NCBI GenBank assembly: GCA_038147195.1
Contig: JAYQTB010000001.1
Coordinates: 1-19,840 of the forward strand
DNA from: Eutrophocola salsuginis
GTDB lineage: Bacteria; Pseudomonadota; Gammaproteobacteria; Pseudomonadales; Pseudohongiellaceae
Direction: 5' to 3'
Length of the DNA: 19,840 nt
The notes under the pieces were generated by a model, which saw nothing but the letters and a program-made list of their open reading frames with translations, did no database searches and had not been told where the DNA came from. The translations under genes were made by a program, and so were the position numbers. Positions 1-9,037 of the stretch are shown in pieces; position 1 is the stretch's first letter, and each line of letters begins with the position of its first letter.

Positions 1-963
1 AGCGGCCGCGGCCATGCAAACGCGGTTGAAGGCAGAGGTGGCTGCCAGCGAACAGGATTCCTCCATGGTGTGGTAGCCTGTTGTCGGTATTTGCAGCGTG
101 GTGCCCTGAACAAAACCGTTGATGCCGCCATGATACGCCTGGAGTTCGTACGGCTTCCAAACGACCGTGAGCATCACTTCACCTTCCGTCTGTGTCAGTG
201 TTCTGCGTGCCGATATACGCGTCCTGGAATAGCACGTGGTAACTTCATCGCGGTGGTTATTTTCCAGATGTTCCGATGCTGCTGGTCGAATGCCGTGTTG
301 GCGTCTTTTGCGGAGTACCAGCAGGCTGGTTGGTCTGCGCTTTCACGGTGGCTGGTATCCACCACGATCAGGTTGTCAGTCTTGCCGCCGAAACGGCGGA
401 ACCATTCCAGCAGGTAGCGCCAGCTGCTGCCGGCTTCCTCCTCCGCGGTGAAGAAAGCCGTGCCCTGGAAACCAAGGCTGAACAGGTGCACCAGATTGGC
501 GGCGCCAAGTACGTTATCTAGATGGCCGAACAACAGGTTGTCGCGCATTTCGAGACTGTCGGTGAACGCCACCGGTGTGCCTGCCACGAGATGTTCCAAG
601 CCGCTGACATTGAAGATAAGGTTGTTGGGTGAATTAAAAATGTAGGCACTGATGATGCCCTTTGCCACGGTAGACGCCGGACCAGGTCAGGGCTATCACC
701 GGTATGCTCCTGGAAGCGCCGGTACTCTCTTCACTGCTTTGATACTGAACTGCTGAGCAAGTCGGAGCGATTGCCAGCGACGGTTGGGCGGCATTGAAAT
801 CTATTCGGAACGAAAGTATTATCAGGCATGATCGATGGGCGAAAAATACGCGCTTTGACCGCTGCCCTCGGCCAACAGCAGGCCCTAAAAAATGCATACC
901 GGTTGCGCTCTTCAGGGCCAGCTGCAGTACCAAAGAACGCGTTCGGTACCGGACGCTGGTCAT
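1..963 (-). pseudogene. M42/M20-like zinc metallopeptidase, frameshifted and cut by the window edge
   Basis: Probably a metal-dependent aminopeptidase-like enzyme of the MH clan. The clearest segment (668 down to about 340) shows, in order, GHLDNVLGAANL (the bridging-metal Asp context), TAEEEAGSSW (the catalytic Glu and metal-ligand Glu of M42 enzymes) and IVVDTS (a further metal-ligand Asp). In another frame, about 150-20, there is GTTLQIPTTGYHTMEES, whose His fits the last metal ligand. The frame changes at about 668, where SGVYRGKG in one frame continues as GIISAYIF in the next, again at about 340, and again near 210. The C-terminus runs off the left edge. The N-terminus is uncertain: an ATG at 963 opens a frame that reaches the conserved part, but I recognise no domain in 720-963. 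It lies downstream of gcvP on the same strand. The frameshifts may be sequence errors. The exact subfamily and substrate are unknown. Confidence 0.55.
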
Positions 964-1015
964 ATAAGGGACTTATAAATCCAGGAACTGCTCTTGCTGC
1001 TGTATGAATTAATTC

Positions 1016-2666
1016 TGTGTTTCAAAGTAAACGGGAGGCACGAACAAACCAGGTGCCTGTCACCGTAGACTTGGTCGATGCGTCCCACCGGTGGGGCGCG
1101 TATTTGCTGGTCTTTCAATCAGACATTATCGGGAAGGCAGCCTGTTCTCTAGAATATGGTCGGTCCCAGGCTTCGATGAGTAGGCTCTCCACGGTATGCG
1201 GTGCGTGGTGCAGCGCGCTGTCTTCAGCCTTCACCTTGCCGTCGGCTTCACCGCCTGATCTCCGCGCGGATGCCCTGCATGGCGGCGATGAAACGGTCTA
1301 TTTCCGCAGTGATTCACTTTCCGTGGGCTCGATCATCAGCGTGCCTGCCACGGGAAAGGACATGGTCGGCGCATGGAAGCCGTAATCGATGAGGCGCTTG
1401 GCCACATCCTCCACTGTGATGCCGGTAGCCTTGCTCAGCGGGCGCAGGTCGATGATACATTCATGGGCGACGCGGTTTGTTCTTGCCAGTATAGATCTGG
1501 TAATTCATGGAGAGTTTGTGGCCAGGTAGTTGGCATTAAGATGGCGACAGCTGTGGCCTGGCGCAGTCCATCCGCACCATCATCTTGATAGAGCATCCAG
1601 GTAATGCAGAGGACGTTGGCGCGCCGAAGGCGGCAGACAACAGCGAGGTCCTTTTGTCTAGCGAGGAATGGCTCCGGTATGTATGGTTGCCAGGTTGGTT
1701 TTGACCCCAATGGGACCGACACCGTAGGGACCCTCCACCATGCGGCATACAAAGTCCAGGTAGGTTGAGGTGGCTGACATCGCCACCGATGGATCCGGGC
1801 TCCACGTGCGCCACCATGGCATTGAGGTTGGCTCCGTCGATATACACCTGGCCGCCGTGTTCATGCACGATGTCACACACATGTTTCACCTTGGCCTCGA
1901 ACACCCCATGCGTGGACGGGTAGGTGATCATGATCGCCGACAGGTTTTCCTGCATGAGCGCCTCGCCTTGAGGTCGTCGACGTCGACGTTCCCGGAGGCA
2001 TCACAGGCGACGACCACGACATCCATTCCGCACATCTGCGCGGAGGCCGGGTTGGTGCCATGAGCCGAAGCGGGAATAAGGCAAACGTTGGGTGGTGAAT
2101 CTCTCGCTTCCTGGCTCTACGTGGTATTCGCGGGATGGCGCAGGTCACAACCCGCCCCGCGATCCGGCGCTGGGCTGAAGATATGGCGTCGTAACCGGTG
2201 ATGACAGAGTATGCTTTCTAGTTCACATCATGGTGTGGTAGCCCTGCGCTGGTCGGCTGGAACGAACGGGATGCACCCGGCGAACTCCGCCAGCTCACTG
2301 GCAGCATCTCGGCGGCGGCGTTGAGCTTCATGGTGCACGAACCCAGCGGAATCATGGCGCGGTCCAGCGCGATGTCCTTGTTCGCCAGCTTGCGCAGGTA
2401 GCGCATCATCTCCGTTTCGGAGTGATAGGTGTTGAAACAGGGATGAGTAAGCACGGTGTCGGTGCGTAAAAGGGTACCGGGAATCGGGCTGGTCGCATCA
2501 TCGTTACTAGACTTTGTAATTCAAATAATGACAAATAATGTCTCAACATCTTCCGCCGTCGTCGTTTCATCGAGTGAAATGCCGAGGTGGCTGTCATCGA
2601 TCTCTCGTAGGCTGATCTATAATTGCGCGTGCATGACTGATGCAGTCTTATTACCAGTTTCAATTG
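1016..2666 (-). pseudogene. gcvP: gcvP, C-terminal 60%, broken by many frameshifts
   Basis: This is the continuation of the glycine dehydrogenase (decarboxylating) gene that starts at 3815. Family blocks appear in the expected order but in shifting frames: LGISLDETTTAEDVE (about 2,580-2,530), the signature IPLGSCTMKLNAAAEMLP (about 2,370-2,300), IPASAHGTNPASAQMCGMD (about 2,070-2,020), MITYPSTHGVFEAK (about 1,930), VYIDGANLNAMV (about 1,840), GVGPIGVKTNLA (about 1,720), NRVAHECIIDLRPLSKATGI (about 1,480-1,420), IDYGFHAPTMSFPVAGTLM (about 1,390-1,340), and a C-terminal RIDQVYGDRHLVCSCLP (about 1,085-1,035). At least ten indels are needed to join them. The segment is also some tens of bases shorter than the family predicts, so deletions dominate. 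The PLP-lysine motif at 1751-1763 is damaged. Conservation between the breaks argues for errors in the sequence or very recent decay. Confidence 0.85.
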
Positions 2667-3815
2667 TCAGGTGTCAAAGAAACAGGAATTCACCACCTTT
2701 ACACCTTCAGCTTTCAGCCTTTCGCTCAGCATACAGGTCAGGTGATGTAATATCGCTGAGCACCCTTTTTCTAACTCTCTGGCCTCGTGGTAAACCGCAT
2801 ACATCCTGGCGATAACCGCTGCTGGCACCTGCGCCGTACAGATATTACTGGTCGCCTTTTTCACGGCGGATATGCTGTTCGTATCTGTAGGCCAGGCGGT
2901 AGGCGGCTGCCGCACATCCTTTGAGACGCCTAACAGCCGTCCCGGCAGCGAGCGCTTGAAATCGTCTTGACATGCCATGTATGCCGCATGCGGGCCGCCG
3001 AAACCGACAGGCACACCGAAACGCTGGCTCGAGCCCACGGCGACATCGGCACCCATGGCGCCTGGAGATTTGAGCAACAACAACGCGAGCAGGTCGGCGG
3101 CTACGGTAACCAGCGTCCCTTTTTCATGCATGGTGGAGATCAGGTCAGTGAAATCGGTGATCTCGCCGTTGGCACCGGGGTATTGCAGCAGGATCCCGAA
3201 GCAGTCCATGCTGGCGGCGTTTGCCGGGATGCCAACTACTAGTTGATAACCGGCGGGTTCGGCGCGCGTTTTCAGCACCTCGAGGGTCTGTGGCAGGCAG
3301 TTGTCATCCACGTAGAACACGTTGCTTTTTGATTTGCTCATGCGCCGGCATAGCGCCATGGCCTCGGCGGCGGCGGATCCTTCATCGAGAAGCGAGGCAT
3401 TGGCGATGTCGAGACCAGTCAGGTCGCATACCATGGTCTGGTAATTGAGCAGGGCTTCCAGGCGGCCCTGGGAGATCTCTGGCTGGTAGGGTGTATAGGC
3501 GGTATACCAGGAGGGGTTTTCAAACAGGTTGCGGCGAATTACCGCCGGGGTGTGACAGTTGTAGTAGCCTTGTCCGATAAATGACTTGTACAACTTGTTG
3601 CCCGAGGCGATCGCCTGCAGGCTGGCCAGCGCCGTCGCCTCGCTCATCGGTTCGTCCAGCGCGAGGGGCCGCGCCTGGCGAATACTGTCGGGAATCAAGT
3701 CGTTGATGAAGGCATCCATGTCGTCATAGCCCAGGGCGGCGAGCATATGTAGTTGTTCGTCGGCATTGGGCCCAATATGACGGGGAAGGAAATCGCGATT
3801 GTCCGAATAAGGCAT
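2667..3815 (-). CDS. gcvP: gcvP, N-terminal open part: glycine dehydrogenase (P-protein)
   Basis: N-terminal half of the PLP-dependent P-protein, which decarboxylates glycine and passes the aminomethyl group to lipoyl-GcvH in the cytoplasm. The start MPYSDNRDFLPRHIGP at 3815 is a typical GcvP opening. It follows the gcvT stop by 31 bases, so the two genes are probably co-transcribed. Further family blocks are YKSFIGQGYYNCHTPAVI, ENPSWYTAYTPYQPEISQGR, LLNYQTMVCDLTGLDIANAS, LLDEGSAAAEAMAL, FGVPVGFGGPHAAYMA and KATSNICTAQ. About 30 bases near 2,880-2,910 read in a wrong frame (VRQPPTAWPTDTNS where the family has an AYRLALQTREQHIRREKA-like stretch), which suggests two compensating indels. The frame closes at FFDT, where the family continues with T-x-E-T; the next frame carries TIETGNKTASV. 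The full protein is usually about 950-960 residues. Confidence 0.92.
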   Translation of the reverse strand: MPYSDNRDFLPRHIGPNADEQLHMLAALGYDDMDAFINDLIPDSIRQARPLALDEPMSEATALASLQAIASGNKLYKSFIGQGYYNCHTPAVIRRNLFENPSWYTAYTPYQPEISQGRLEALLNYQTMVCDLTGLDIANASLLDEGSAAAEAMALCRRMSKSKSNVFYVDDNCLPQTLEVLKTRAEPAGYQLVVGIPANAASMDCFGILLQYPGANGEITDFTDLISTMHEKGTLVTVAADLLALLLLKSPGAMGADVAVGSSQRFGVPVGFGGPHAAYMACQDDFKRSLPGRLLGVSKDVRQPPTAWPTDTNSISAVKKATSNICTAQVPAAVIARMYAVYHEARELEKGCSAILHHLTCMLSERLKAEGVKVVNSCFFDT

Positions 3816-3846
3816 ATCGTTATCTTTTATCGTTATTTTTAAAACA

Positions 3847-4968
3847 CTAGCGTACAAAACGCGCCGGTACAAAAGGCAGCGTGGCGACGCTCACTGGCAG
3901 CGGTTTCCCGCGGACCATGGCATGAATCTTCACTCCAGGTTCGGCATATGCGCTCTGAACATAGCCCATGGCGATGGGTGCGTTCAAGCTGGGACCAAAG
4001 CCGCCGCTGGTGACCCGGCCGACCAGCGTGTTGTGTGTATCCAACAGTTTGGCGCCATCGCGCACCGGGGCCTTGCCATCGATGCTGAGCCCAACCCGTT
4101 TCTCCGCGGCTCCCTGGGCCAATTCATGCAGCACTATATCGGCGCCTGGAAAGCCGCCGGGCCGGCTGCCACCTGCACGCCGCGCCTTACTGATGCTCCA
4201 GGCCAGGGCCGCTGATACAGGCGTGGTGGTGTCACTCAGTTCATGGCCATAGAGGCACAAACCGGCCTCGAGCCGCAAGGTGTCGCGAGCACCCAGCCCC
4301 ACCGGTTTGACATCGGGATGGTCCAGGAGTTGACGCGCAAAGGCTTCGGCATGGCTTGCCGGCAGGGAAATCTCGAAGCCGTCCTCGCCGGTATAGCCGG
4401 AGCGGGTGATGTATATTGCAAAGTCCGTTAGTTGCGCGGTACAGCCATGCATGAATGACAGCGCTTCCACGTCGGGCACTATAGCGGACAGCACGGACAC
4501 GGCGCGCGGTCCCTGCAATGCCAGTAGGGCCTGCTGTTCCTGATAATTGATATCGAGGTCCTTCAAATTCTCGCGCAGCCAGGCGAGGTCGGCCTCCTTG
4601 CACGCGGCGTTGACCACCAGCATGAAGGATTCATCAGCGAGGCGACAGATCATCAGGTCGTCTAGAATACCGCCGCGCTCATTGGTGAGCAGGGTATAGA
4701 TCTGCTTGTTAACGGGCAAATCGACCAGGTCCACCGGTACCAGGGCTTCCAGTTTCAGTGCTGCGTCTGACCCACTGATGTGCACCTGGCCCATATGGGA
4801 GACATCGAACAGCCCGGCCGCCGCCCGGGTGTGCAGATGTTCGGCTTTCACGCCTTCGTACTGCACCGGCATGCTGTATCCGGCAAACGGCACCATGCGC
4901 GCTTCCAATGAGATGTGAAGGTCATGCAGAGGAGTGATTTTGAGGTCGTCCGGTGTGCTGACAGCCAT
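3847..4968 (-). CDS. gcvT: gcvT: aminomethyltransferase (T-protein) of the glycine cleavage system
   Basis: Transfers the methylene group from aminomethyl-lipoyl-GcvH to tetrahydrofolate, releasing ammonia. The 373-residue product is of normal length and intact. Visible blocks are MPVQYEGVKAEHLHTR and GLFDVSHMGQV (residues 33-61), NERGGILDDLM containing the catalytic Asp (about 103), SGYTGEDGFEI, VGLGARDTLRLEAGLCLYGHEL, VGRVTSGGFGPSLNAPIAMGYV and a C-terminal LPFVPARFVR. I chose the ATG at 4968 (MAVSTPDDLK) because homology starts there. The frame stays open upstream to 5424, but that part is antisense to the next gene and has no GcvT similarity. A perfect TATAAT lies at 5010-5005 on this strand. 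gcvP follows after 31 bases. gcvH, often between gcvT and gcvP, is missing here and must be elsewhere. Confidence 0.96.
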   Translation of the reverse strand: MAVSTPDDLKITPLHDLHISLEARMVPFAGYSMPVQYEGVKAEHLHTRAAAGLFDVSHMGQVHISGSDAALKLEALVPVDLVDLPVNKQIYTLLTNERGGILDDLMICRLADESFMLVVNAACKEADLAWLRENLKDLDINYQEQQALLALQGPRAVSVLSAIVPDVEALSFMHGCTAQLTDFAIYITRSGYTGEDGFEISLPASHAEAFARQLLDHPDVKPVGLGARDTLRLEAGLCLYGHELSDTTTPVSAALAWSISKARRAGGSRPGGFPGADIVLHELAQGAAEKRVGLSIDGKAPVRDGAKLLDTHNTLVGRVTSGGFGPSLNAPIAMGYVQSAYAEPGVKIHAMVRGKPLPVSVATLPFVPARFVR

Positions 4969-5004
4969 GGATGGATACGTCTGATTCTGCAGGATTGGCG
5001 CGCC

Positions 5005-5010
5005 ATTATA
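5005..5010 (-). promoter_or_regulatory. Candidate -10 box of the gcvT-gcvP promoter
   Basis: On the minus strand this is a perfect TATAAT, 36 bases upstream of the gcvT start, which would give a leader of about 30 nucleotides. No good -35 hexamer is visible at 16-18 bases, so an activator may be needed. The leader is too short for a glycine riboswitch. Confidence 0.4.
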
Positions 5011-5083
5011 GACCAGAGCCGCAATTATCAGGAAAGCATACAAATTAGACATGGAAACAAGTATGTTAGGCCCCAGGAATTCG

Positions 5084-5110
5084 GTTGGGCGCCCTCCCAA
5101 CTCATTTTTT
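5084..5110 (+). terminator. Terminator-like hairpin just before the CMD-family gene
   Basis: GTTGGG (5084-5089) pairs perfectly with CCCAAC (5096-5101) around a six-base loop. Three bases later there is a run of six T (5105-5110). It sits only seven bases ahead of the GGAG ribosome binding site of the next gene, so it may be an attenuator-like leader element and not the end of an upstream transcript. The stem is short. Confidence 0.4.
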
Positions 5111-5127
5111 GCTAACTGGAGAAAACC

Positions 5128-5511
5128 ATGAATGATGATGCGTACAAGGCCGGCCGGGACATTGCCGTAAAAATGTGGGGCGAAGAGGTGGCCACTGCCC
5201 GCGAGACCCGCGCCACGCCTTTCAACCGCCCCTTCGAGGACCTGGTGACCAAGTATTGTTTCGGGGAAGTGTGGGCCGAAGAAACCCTGGACCCGAAAAC
5301 CCGCAGCATGATCACCCTGGCGGCACTTACCGCGCTGACCAAGCCCAACCAGATCAAGGTGCATGTGCGCGGCGCCATCGCTAATGGGGTGTCCGTCGAA
5401 GAGATTCGCGCTGTTCTTATCCACAGTGCCATTTACGCTGGTGTACCGGCCGGGGTTGAAGCTTTCAACGCCGCGAAGGAGGTGCTTGGCGACATGGGGC
5501 TGGATAAATAA
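5128..5511 (+). CDS. Carboxymuconolactone decarboxylase (CMD) family protein
   Basis: A 127-residue single-domain protein resembling PcaC-type 4-carboxymuconolactone decarboxylases. The core block runs from about residue 50 to 122: LDPKTRSMITLAALTALTK, IKVHVRGAIANGVSVEEIRA and VLIHSAIYAGVPAGVEAFNA. It has no CxxC motif, so it is not an AhpD-like peroxidase. The start is supported by GGAG six bases upstream (5118-5121). The next gene starts 17 bases after the stop and is surely in the same operon. The family includes ring-cleavage enzymes and many members of unknown substrate. No other protocatechuate-pathway gene is in the window, so the exact reaction is open. Confidence 0.88.
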   Translation: MNDDAYKAGRDIAVKMWGEEVATARETRATPFNRPFEDLVTKYCFGEVWAEETLDPKTRSMITLAALTALTKPNQIKVHVRGAIANGVSVEEIRAVLIHSAIYAGVPAGVEAFNAAKEVLGDMGLDK

Positions 5512-5528
5512 TTAAAGAGGTATTTACG

Positions 5529-6431
5529 TTGGAAGATTTAAAAGCAATTAAAGTGGGATTTATCGGGATCGGCAACATGGGCTGGCCCATGGCCATGAAC
5601 ATCCATGAGGCCGGCTGCGACCTGACCGTGTTCGACCTGGACAGCAAACGCTCGGAAAGTTTTGCCGTGGAAACCGGTGCCCGCTTTGCCGTCTCCCTGG
5701 CGGAGCTGGGCCAGATGGATTTCGTCATTACCATGCTGCCCAACGGGCACGTGGTGCGTGAAGTATTGATGGATGCCGAGGATGGAGCCTTCATCAAGAA
5801 CGTGAAGGCGGGTTGTATCGTCATCGACATGAGCTCGGCAGAGCCGACAGGTACACGTGCCCTTGGTGCCGATCTAGCGATGCACAACGTTACTTTGATC
5901 GATGCACCGGTATCCGGCGGTGTTCCGCGCGCGAAGCTGGGTACACTGGCCATCATGATCGGCTCCGAGGATGCCGAAGCCCTGGCCCGATCGAAACCTC
6001 TGCTTAATGCTATGGGGCAGCAGTTGTTCGAAACCGGCGGTATCGGTTCTGGCCATGCCACCAAGGCGCTGAACAACCTGATCGCGGCCTCCTCTTTTGT
6101 CGCCACCTCTGAAGCCATGCTGGTCGCTAAGCGCTTCGGCCTGGACCTGAATACCTTCGTAGACGTTGTGAACGTTTCCACAGGACACAACTTTATGACC
6201 GACAAGGTGATGAAGGATCATGTCGTTGGCGGCCAGTTCGCCACTGGCTTCGCACTGGGCCTGCTGGTCAAAGATGTCGGCATCGCCAACGAATTGTGTG
6301 ACGCCGTGCATATGAAGGCGCCATTGTCGAAGCTTGTGCTCGAGCGCTGGCAGGAAGCATTGGACGTCAAGGGGTTTAGTGCCGACAATTCCGAGGCAAT
6401 ACAGGTCTGGGATGGAGAATCCTCCGGCTGA
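5529..6431 (+). CDS. NAD(P)-dependent 3-hydroxyisobutyrate dehydrogenase-family oxidoreductase
   Basis: A 300-residue beta-hydroxyacid dehydrogenase, a family that oxidises 3-hydroxyisobutyrate, tartronate semialdehyde and related small acids. The N-terminal Rossmann motif is GFIGIGNMGWPMA (residues 10-22). The substrate-binding signature DAPVSGG lies at 125-131, and the catalytic-lysine segment GSGHATKALNNL places the Lys at residue 179. The C-terminal helical domain ends with LLVKDVGIA and related blocks. The start is a TTG at 5529, chosen because AAAGAGG lies eight or so bases upstream and no ATG precedes the Rossmann strand. It is co-transcribed with the CMD-family gene. Together they suggest catabolism of a small carboxylic or aromatic-derived acid, but the substrate cannot be read from sequence. 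Confidence 0.9.
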   Translation: MEDLKAIKVGFIGIGNMGWPMAMNIHEAGCDLTVFDLDSKRSESFAVETGARFAVSLAELGQMDFVITMLPNGHVVREVLMDAEDGAFIKNVKAGCIVIDMSSAEPTGTRALGADLAMHNVTLIDAPVSGGVPRAKLGTLAIMIGSEDAEALARSKPLLNAMGQQLFETGGIGSGHATKALNNLIAASSFVATSEAMLVAKRFGLDLNTFVDVVNVSTGHNFMTDKVMKDHVVGGQFATGFALGLLVKDVGIANELCDAVHMKAPLSKLVLERWQEALDVKGFSADNSEAIQVWDGESSG

Positions 6432-6529
6432 TCCGTCGGACTAGCGGATGCATCCGGCATGGCAAAATTAAACCTTCAGGCTCGACTGGGCATCATCAAG
6501 ATGTAACTTTTGTTTTGCATGGAGTTTTG

Positions 6530-9037
6530 ATGGCCATCGAGCATCCCAAGTCCTTCAGGTTTACTATCCTGGTCTCTACATTCATCGCTTTGTTAGGTAC
6601 AGAAGTGTCTGCCCAGGAGGACGAAACCGTCCTGGAGGAAATCCTAGTCATCGGTACCACGCCGGGATCGGGCTTGGGCGTACCAGCTCGCAAGATTCCC
6701 TTTACAGTACGCTCCATTCGCAGCGACGAACTGCAGCGTGGCCAGAGCCTCGACCTGACGGACTATCTCAATACCAATACGCCGAGCGTGAACATCAATT
6801 CCGCCCAGAACAACCCCCTGCAACCCGACCTTCTATTTCGCGGCTTCACCGCGTCACCTCTACTGGGCTTGCCACAGGGCGTTTCTGTCTACCAGGATGG
6901 CGCGCGCATTAACGAGCCGCTTGGTGATGCGGTGAACTGGGACCTGGTGCCGGTGTCGGCGGTGGACAGCATTGATCTGATCAGTGGTTCCGACCCACTG
7001 TTCGGTCTCAACACCCTCGGCGGCGCGCTGGTGCTGAACATGAAGGACGGCTTCAGTTTCACCGGGAACCAGGCGGAGCTCACGGTTGGTACCTGGGGCC
7101 GCGTGATGGGCAACCTGGAATCAGGCGGCAACGATGGCGCGCTTGGTTACTATGTCAACGTATCGCGTTTCGAGGAAGACGGCTGGCGCGCATTTTCCGA
7201 TTCGGACAACATCAATTTTTACGGCGCGATGAGCTGGCGCAACGAGGCATCTACCACCCTGGACCTGGCCTTCCAGCGCGGCGACAGCGACCTGCGTGGC
7301 AATGGCCCGACACCGGTGGGGCTGATGGCGCAGCAGCGCGACGCTATCTTCACCGCACCTGACATTACCGAAAACCTAATGGACATGTTGACTCTTGATG
7401 TTACGCACTTCCTGGCAGAGGACTTGCAGTTTTCCGGCTCGGCCTTCTGGCGCAAAAACCGCACGCATTCCTTCAACGGCGATGCTTCCGAATACGGCTT
7501 ATGCAACTACTCAGGTGGTGCGCAGTCCCTATTCGAAGACTTCGAAGACCTGGAGCGCACTCTTGCCAATGATCTCGATATCGACCTTGAAGCCGTCTGT
7601 GATGAGGGTGATGGGGCGATTACCTTTATTGATGACCTTGAAGCGCTGATCGCATCGACAGCGCTAGCGCGTGGACTCGACCCGGAAGATTTTGAGCCGG
7701 AGGATATCAGCGGCAGGCTGAGTGGTACCGGCCTGCTCAGCGAGGACCATATCAACGATATGAGCGACCGCCGCCAGAAATCGGAAGGTCTCAATGGCAA
7801 GTTCATCTTCATGAAAGACTTGTTTGGCAAACCATCACAGCTGACCGTCGGCGGTACTTACCAGCACGGCGAATCGCTGTTCAATGCCGTGGTGGAATTG
7901 TCTGCGCTGGACCCGTCGACACGCAGCACGGAAAACCTCGGTGTCGGCTCCTTCGTAAATGAACTGGAAACCCACGTGCGCACGGAAAGCGAAGTCTACA
8001 GCCTGTATTTCGTCAATATGACGGATATCACTGACCGCATTACGCTCACCATCGGCGGGCGCTACAACTATACCGATGTGAGCCTGCGCGACCGCTCCGG
8101 TGAACGTCCTGAACTCAATGGCGATCATAATTTCTCCCGCTTCAATCCTTCGTTGGGGCTCACCTGGGATGCCACTAACGCGATGAATGTTTACGCGTCA
8201 TACAGCGAATCCAACCGCGTGCCGACGCCTATCGAACTGGCTTGTAACGAGGGCGTGTTCACTGTGGCGCGTGAATTTGCCATCGTCGCTGGCGAGGATC
8301 CGGATGACATTGATTTTGAATGCCGCCTGCCCAACGCCTTCCTTGCCGACCCGCCTCTGGATGACGTGGTGACACGCAATGTCGAGCTTGGCCTGCGCGG
8401 TGAGGTATCGTTCATGGATTACCAGCTCGGCCTGTTTCATGCCACTAATCATGACGACATCCTGTTTCAAACCACGGGCCGCTCTACCGGACTTTTCGCC
8501 AATGTCGACAAGACCCTGCGCTGGGGTTTCGAGTCCGTCCTCAGCGGCAGCCTCAGACCAGTTTGACTGGTATGCATCGCTATCCATCATCGAGGCGACC
8601 TTCGAGGACGAATTCAACGTGCTCAGTCCCAATCATGCGGAGGCCGATGATGACGGCGTGGTGCCGGTGGAAAGCGGCGATCATATTCCTGGCATTCCGG
8701 AGAGCCTGCTCAAGTTCGGCGGCGATTACCGGTTCGGCAACCTGAGTGTCGGCGTCGAGGCCATCTACAACGCGGGCCAGTACCTGCGCGGCGATGAAAG
8801 CAACGATCTTGGCAAGGTCGACAGTGTCGTTCTGCTCAACCTGCGCGCGCTCTACTCAATTGGCGAGAATTTTTCCCTGTTCGCGAAGGTAACCAACGCA
8901 CTGGATGCGGAATACGAGAATTTCGGTTTGCTCGGCGAGGATCCGTCAGAGGTGATCAGGAAATCGACGACACCCCCATCTTTCTCGGTGTTGGCGCACC
9001 ACGGGCAGCCTGGGTGGGTTTGAGATACCGCTTCTAG
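6530..9037 (+). CDS. TonB-dependent outer-membrane receptor, frameshifted near the C-terminus
   Basis: An outer-membrane active-transport receptor of about 835 residues. The ATG at 6530 is preferred over 6515 because GGAG lies five bases upstream (6521-6524) and it opens a good signal peptide (FTILVSTFIALLGTEVSA, cleaved before QE). A TonB-box-like ETVLEEILVIG follows, then a plug domain with LFRGFTASPLLGLPQGVSVY, DGARINEPLGDAVNWDLVP and GSDPLFGLNTLGGALVLNMK. Barrel strands fill the rest. The frame breaks near 8,555; SDQFDWYASLSI continues it in the next frame up to about 8,960. A second shift then gives EIDDTPIFLG and a barrel-closing AAWVGLRYRF ending at TAG 9035-9037. That terminal Phe is typical of outer-membrane proteins and supports both corrections. 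The ligand is unknown. Acidic loops and paired cysteines are noted in the findings. Confidence 0.9.

Noticed and set aside
4969..5127. Glycine riboswitch upstream of gcvT
   Set aside because: The candidate -10 box is only 36 bases from the gcvT start, and no paired glycine-aptamer-like structure is apparent in the leader.
4969..5424. In-frame upstream extension of gcvT to 5424
   Set aside because: It is antisense to the CMD-family gene, lacks GcvT similarity, and typical GcvT sequence starts at the ATG at 4968.
8379..8545. Start of a separate second receptor gene at 8379
   Set aside because: Before about 8,555 this frame is a shadow of the main receptor frame. Only after the frameshift does it carry receptor sequence, so it is one gene.
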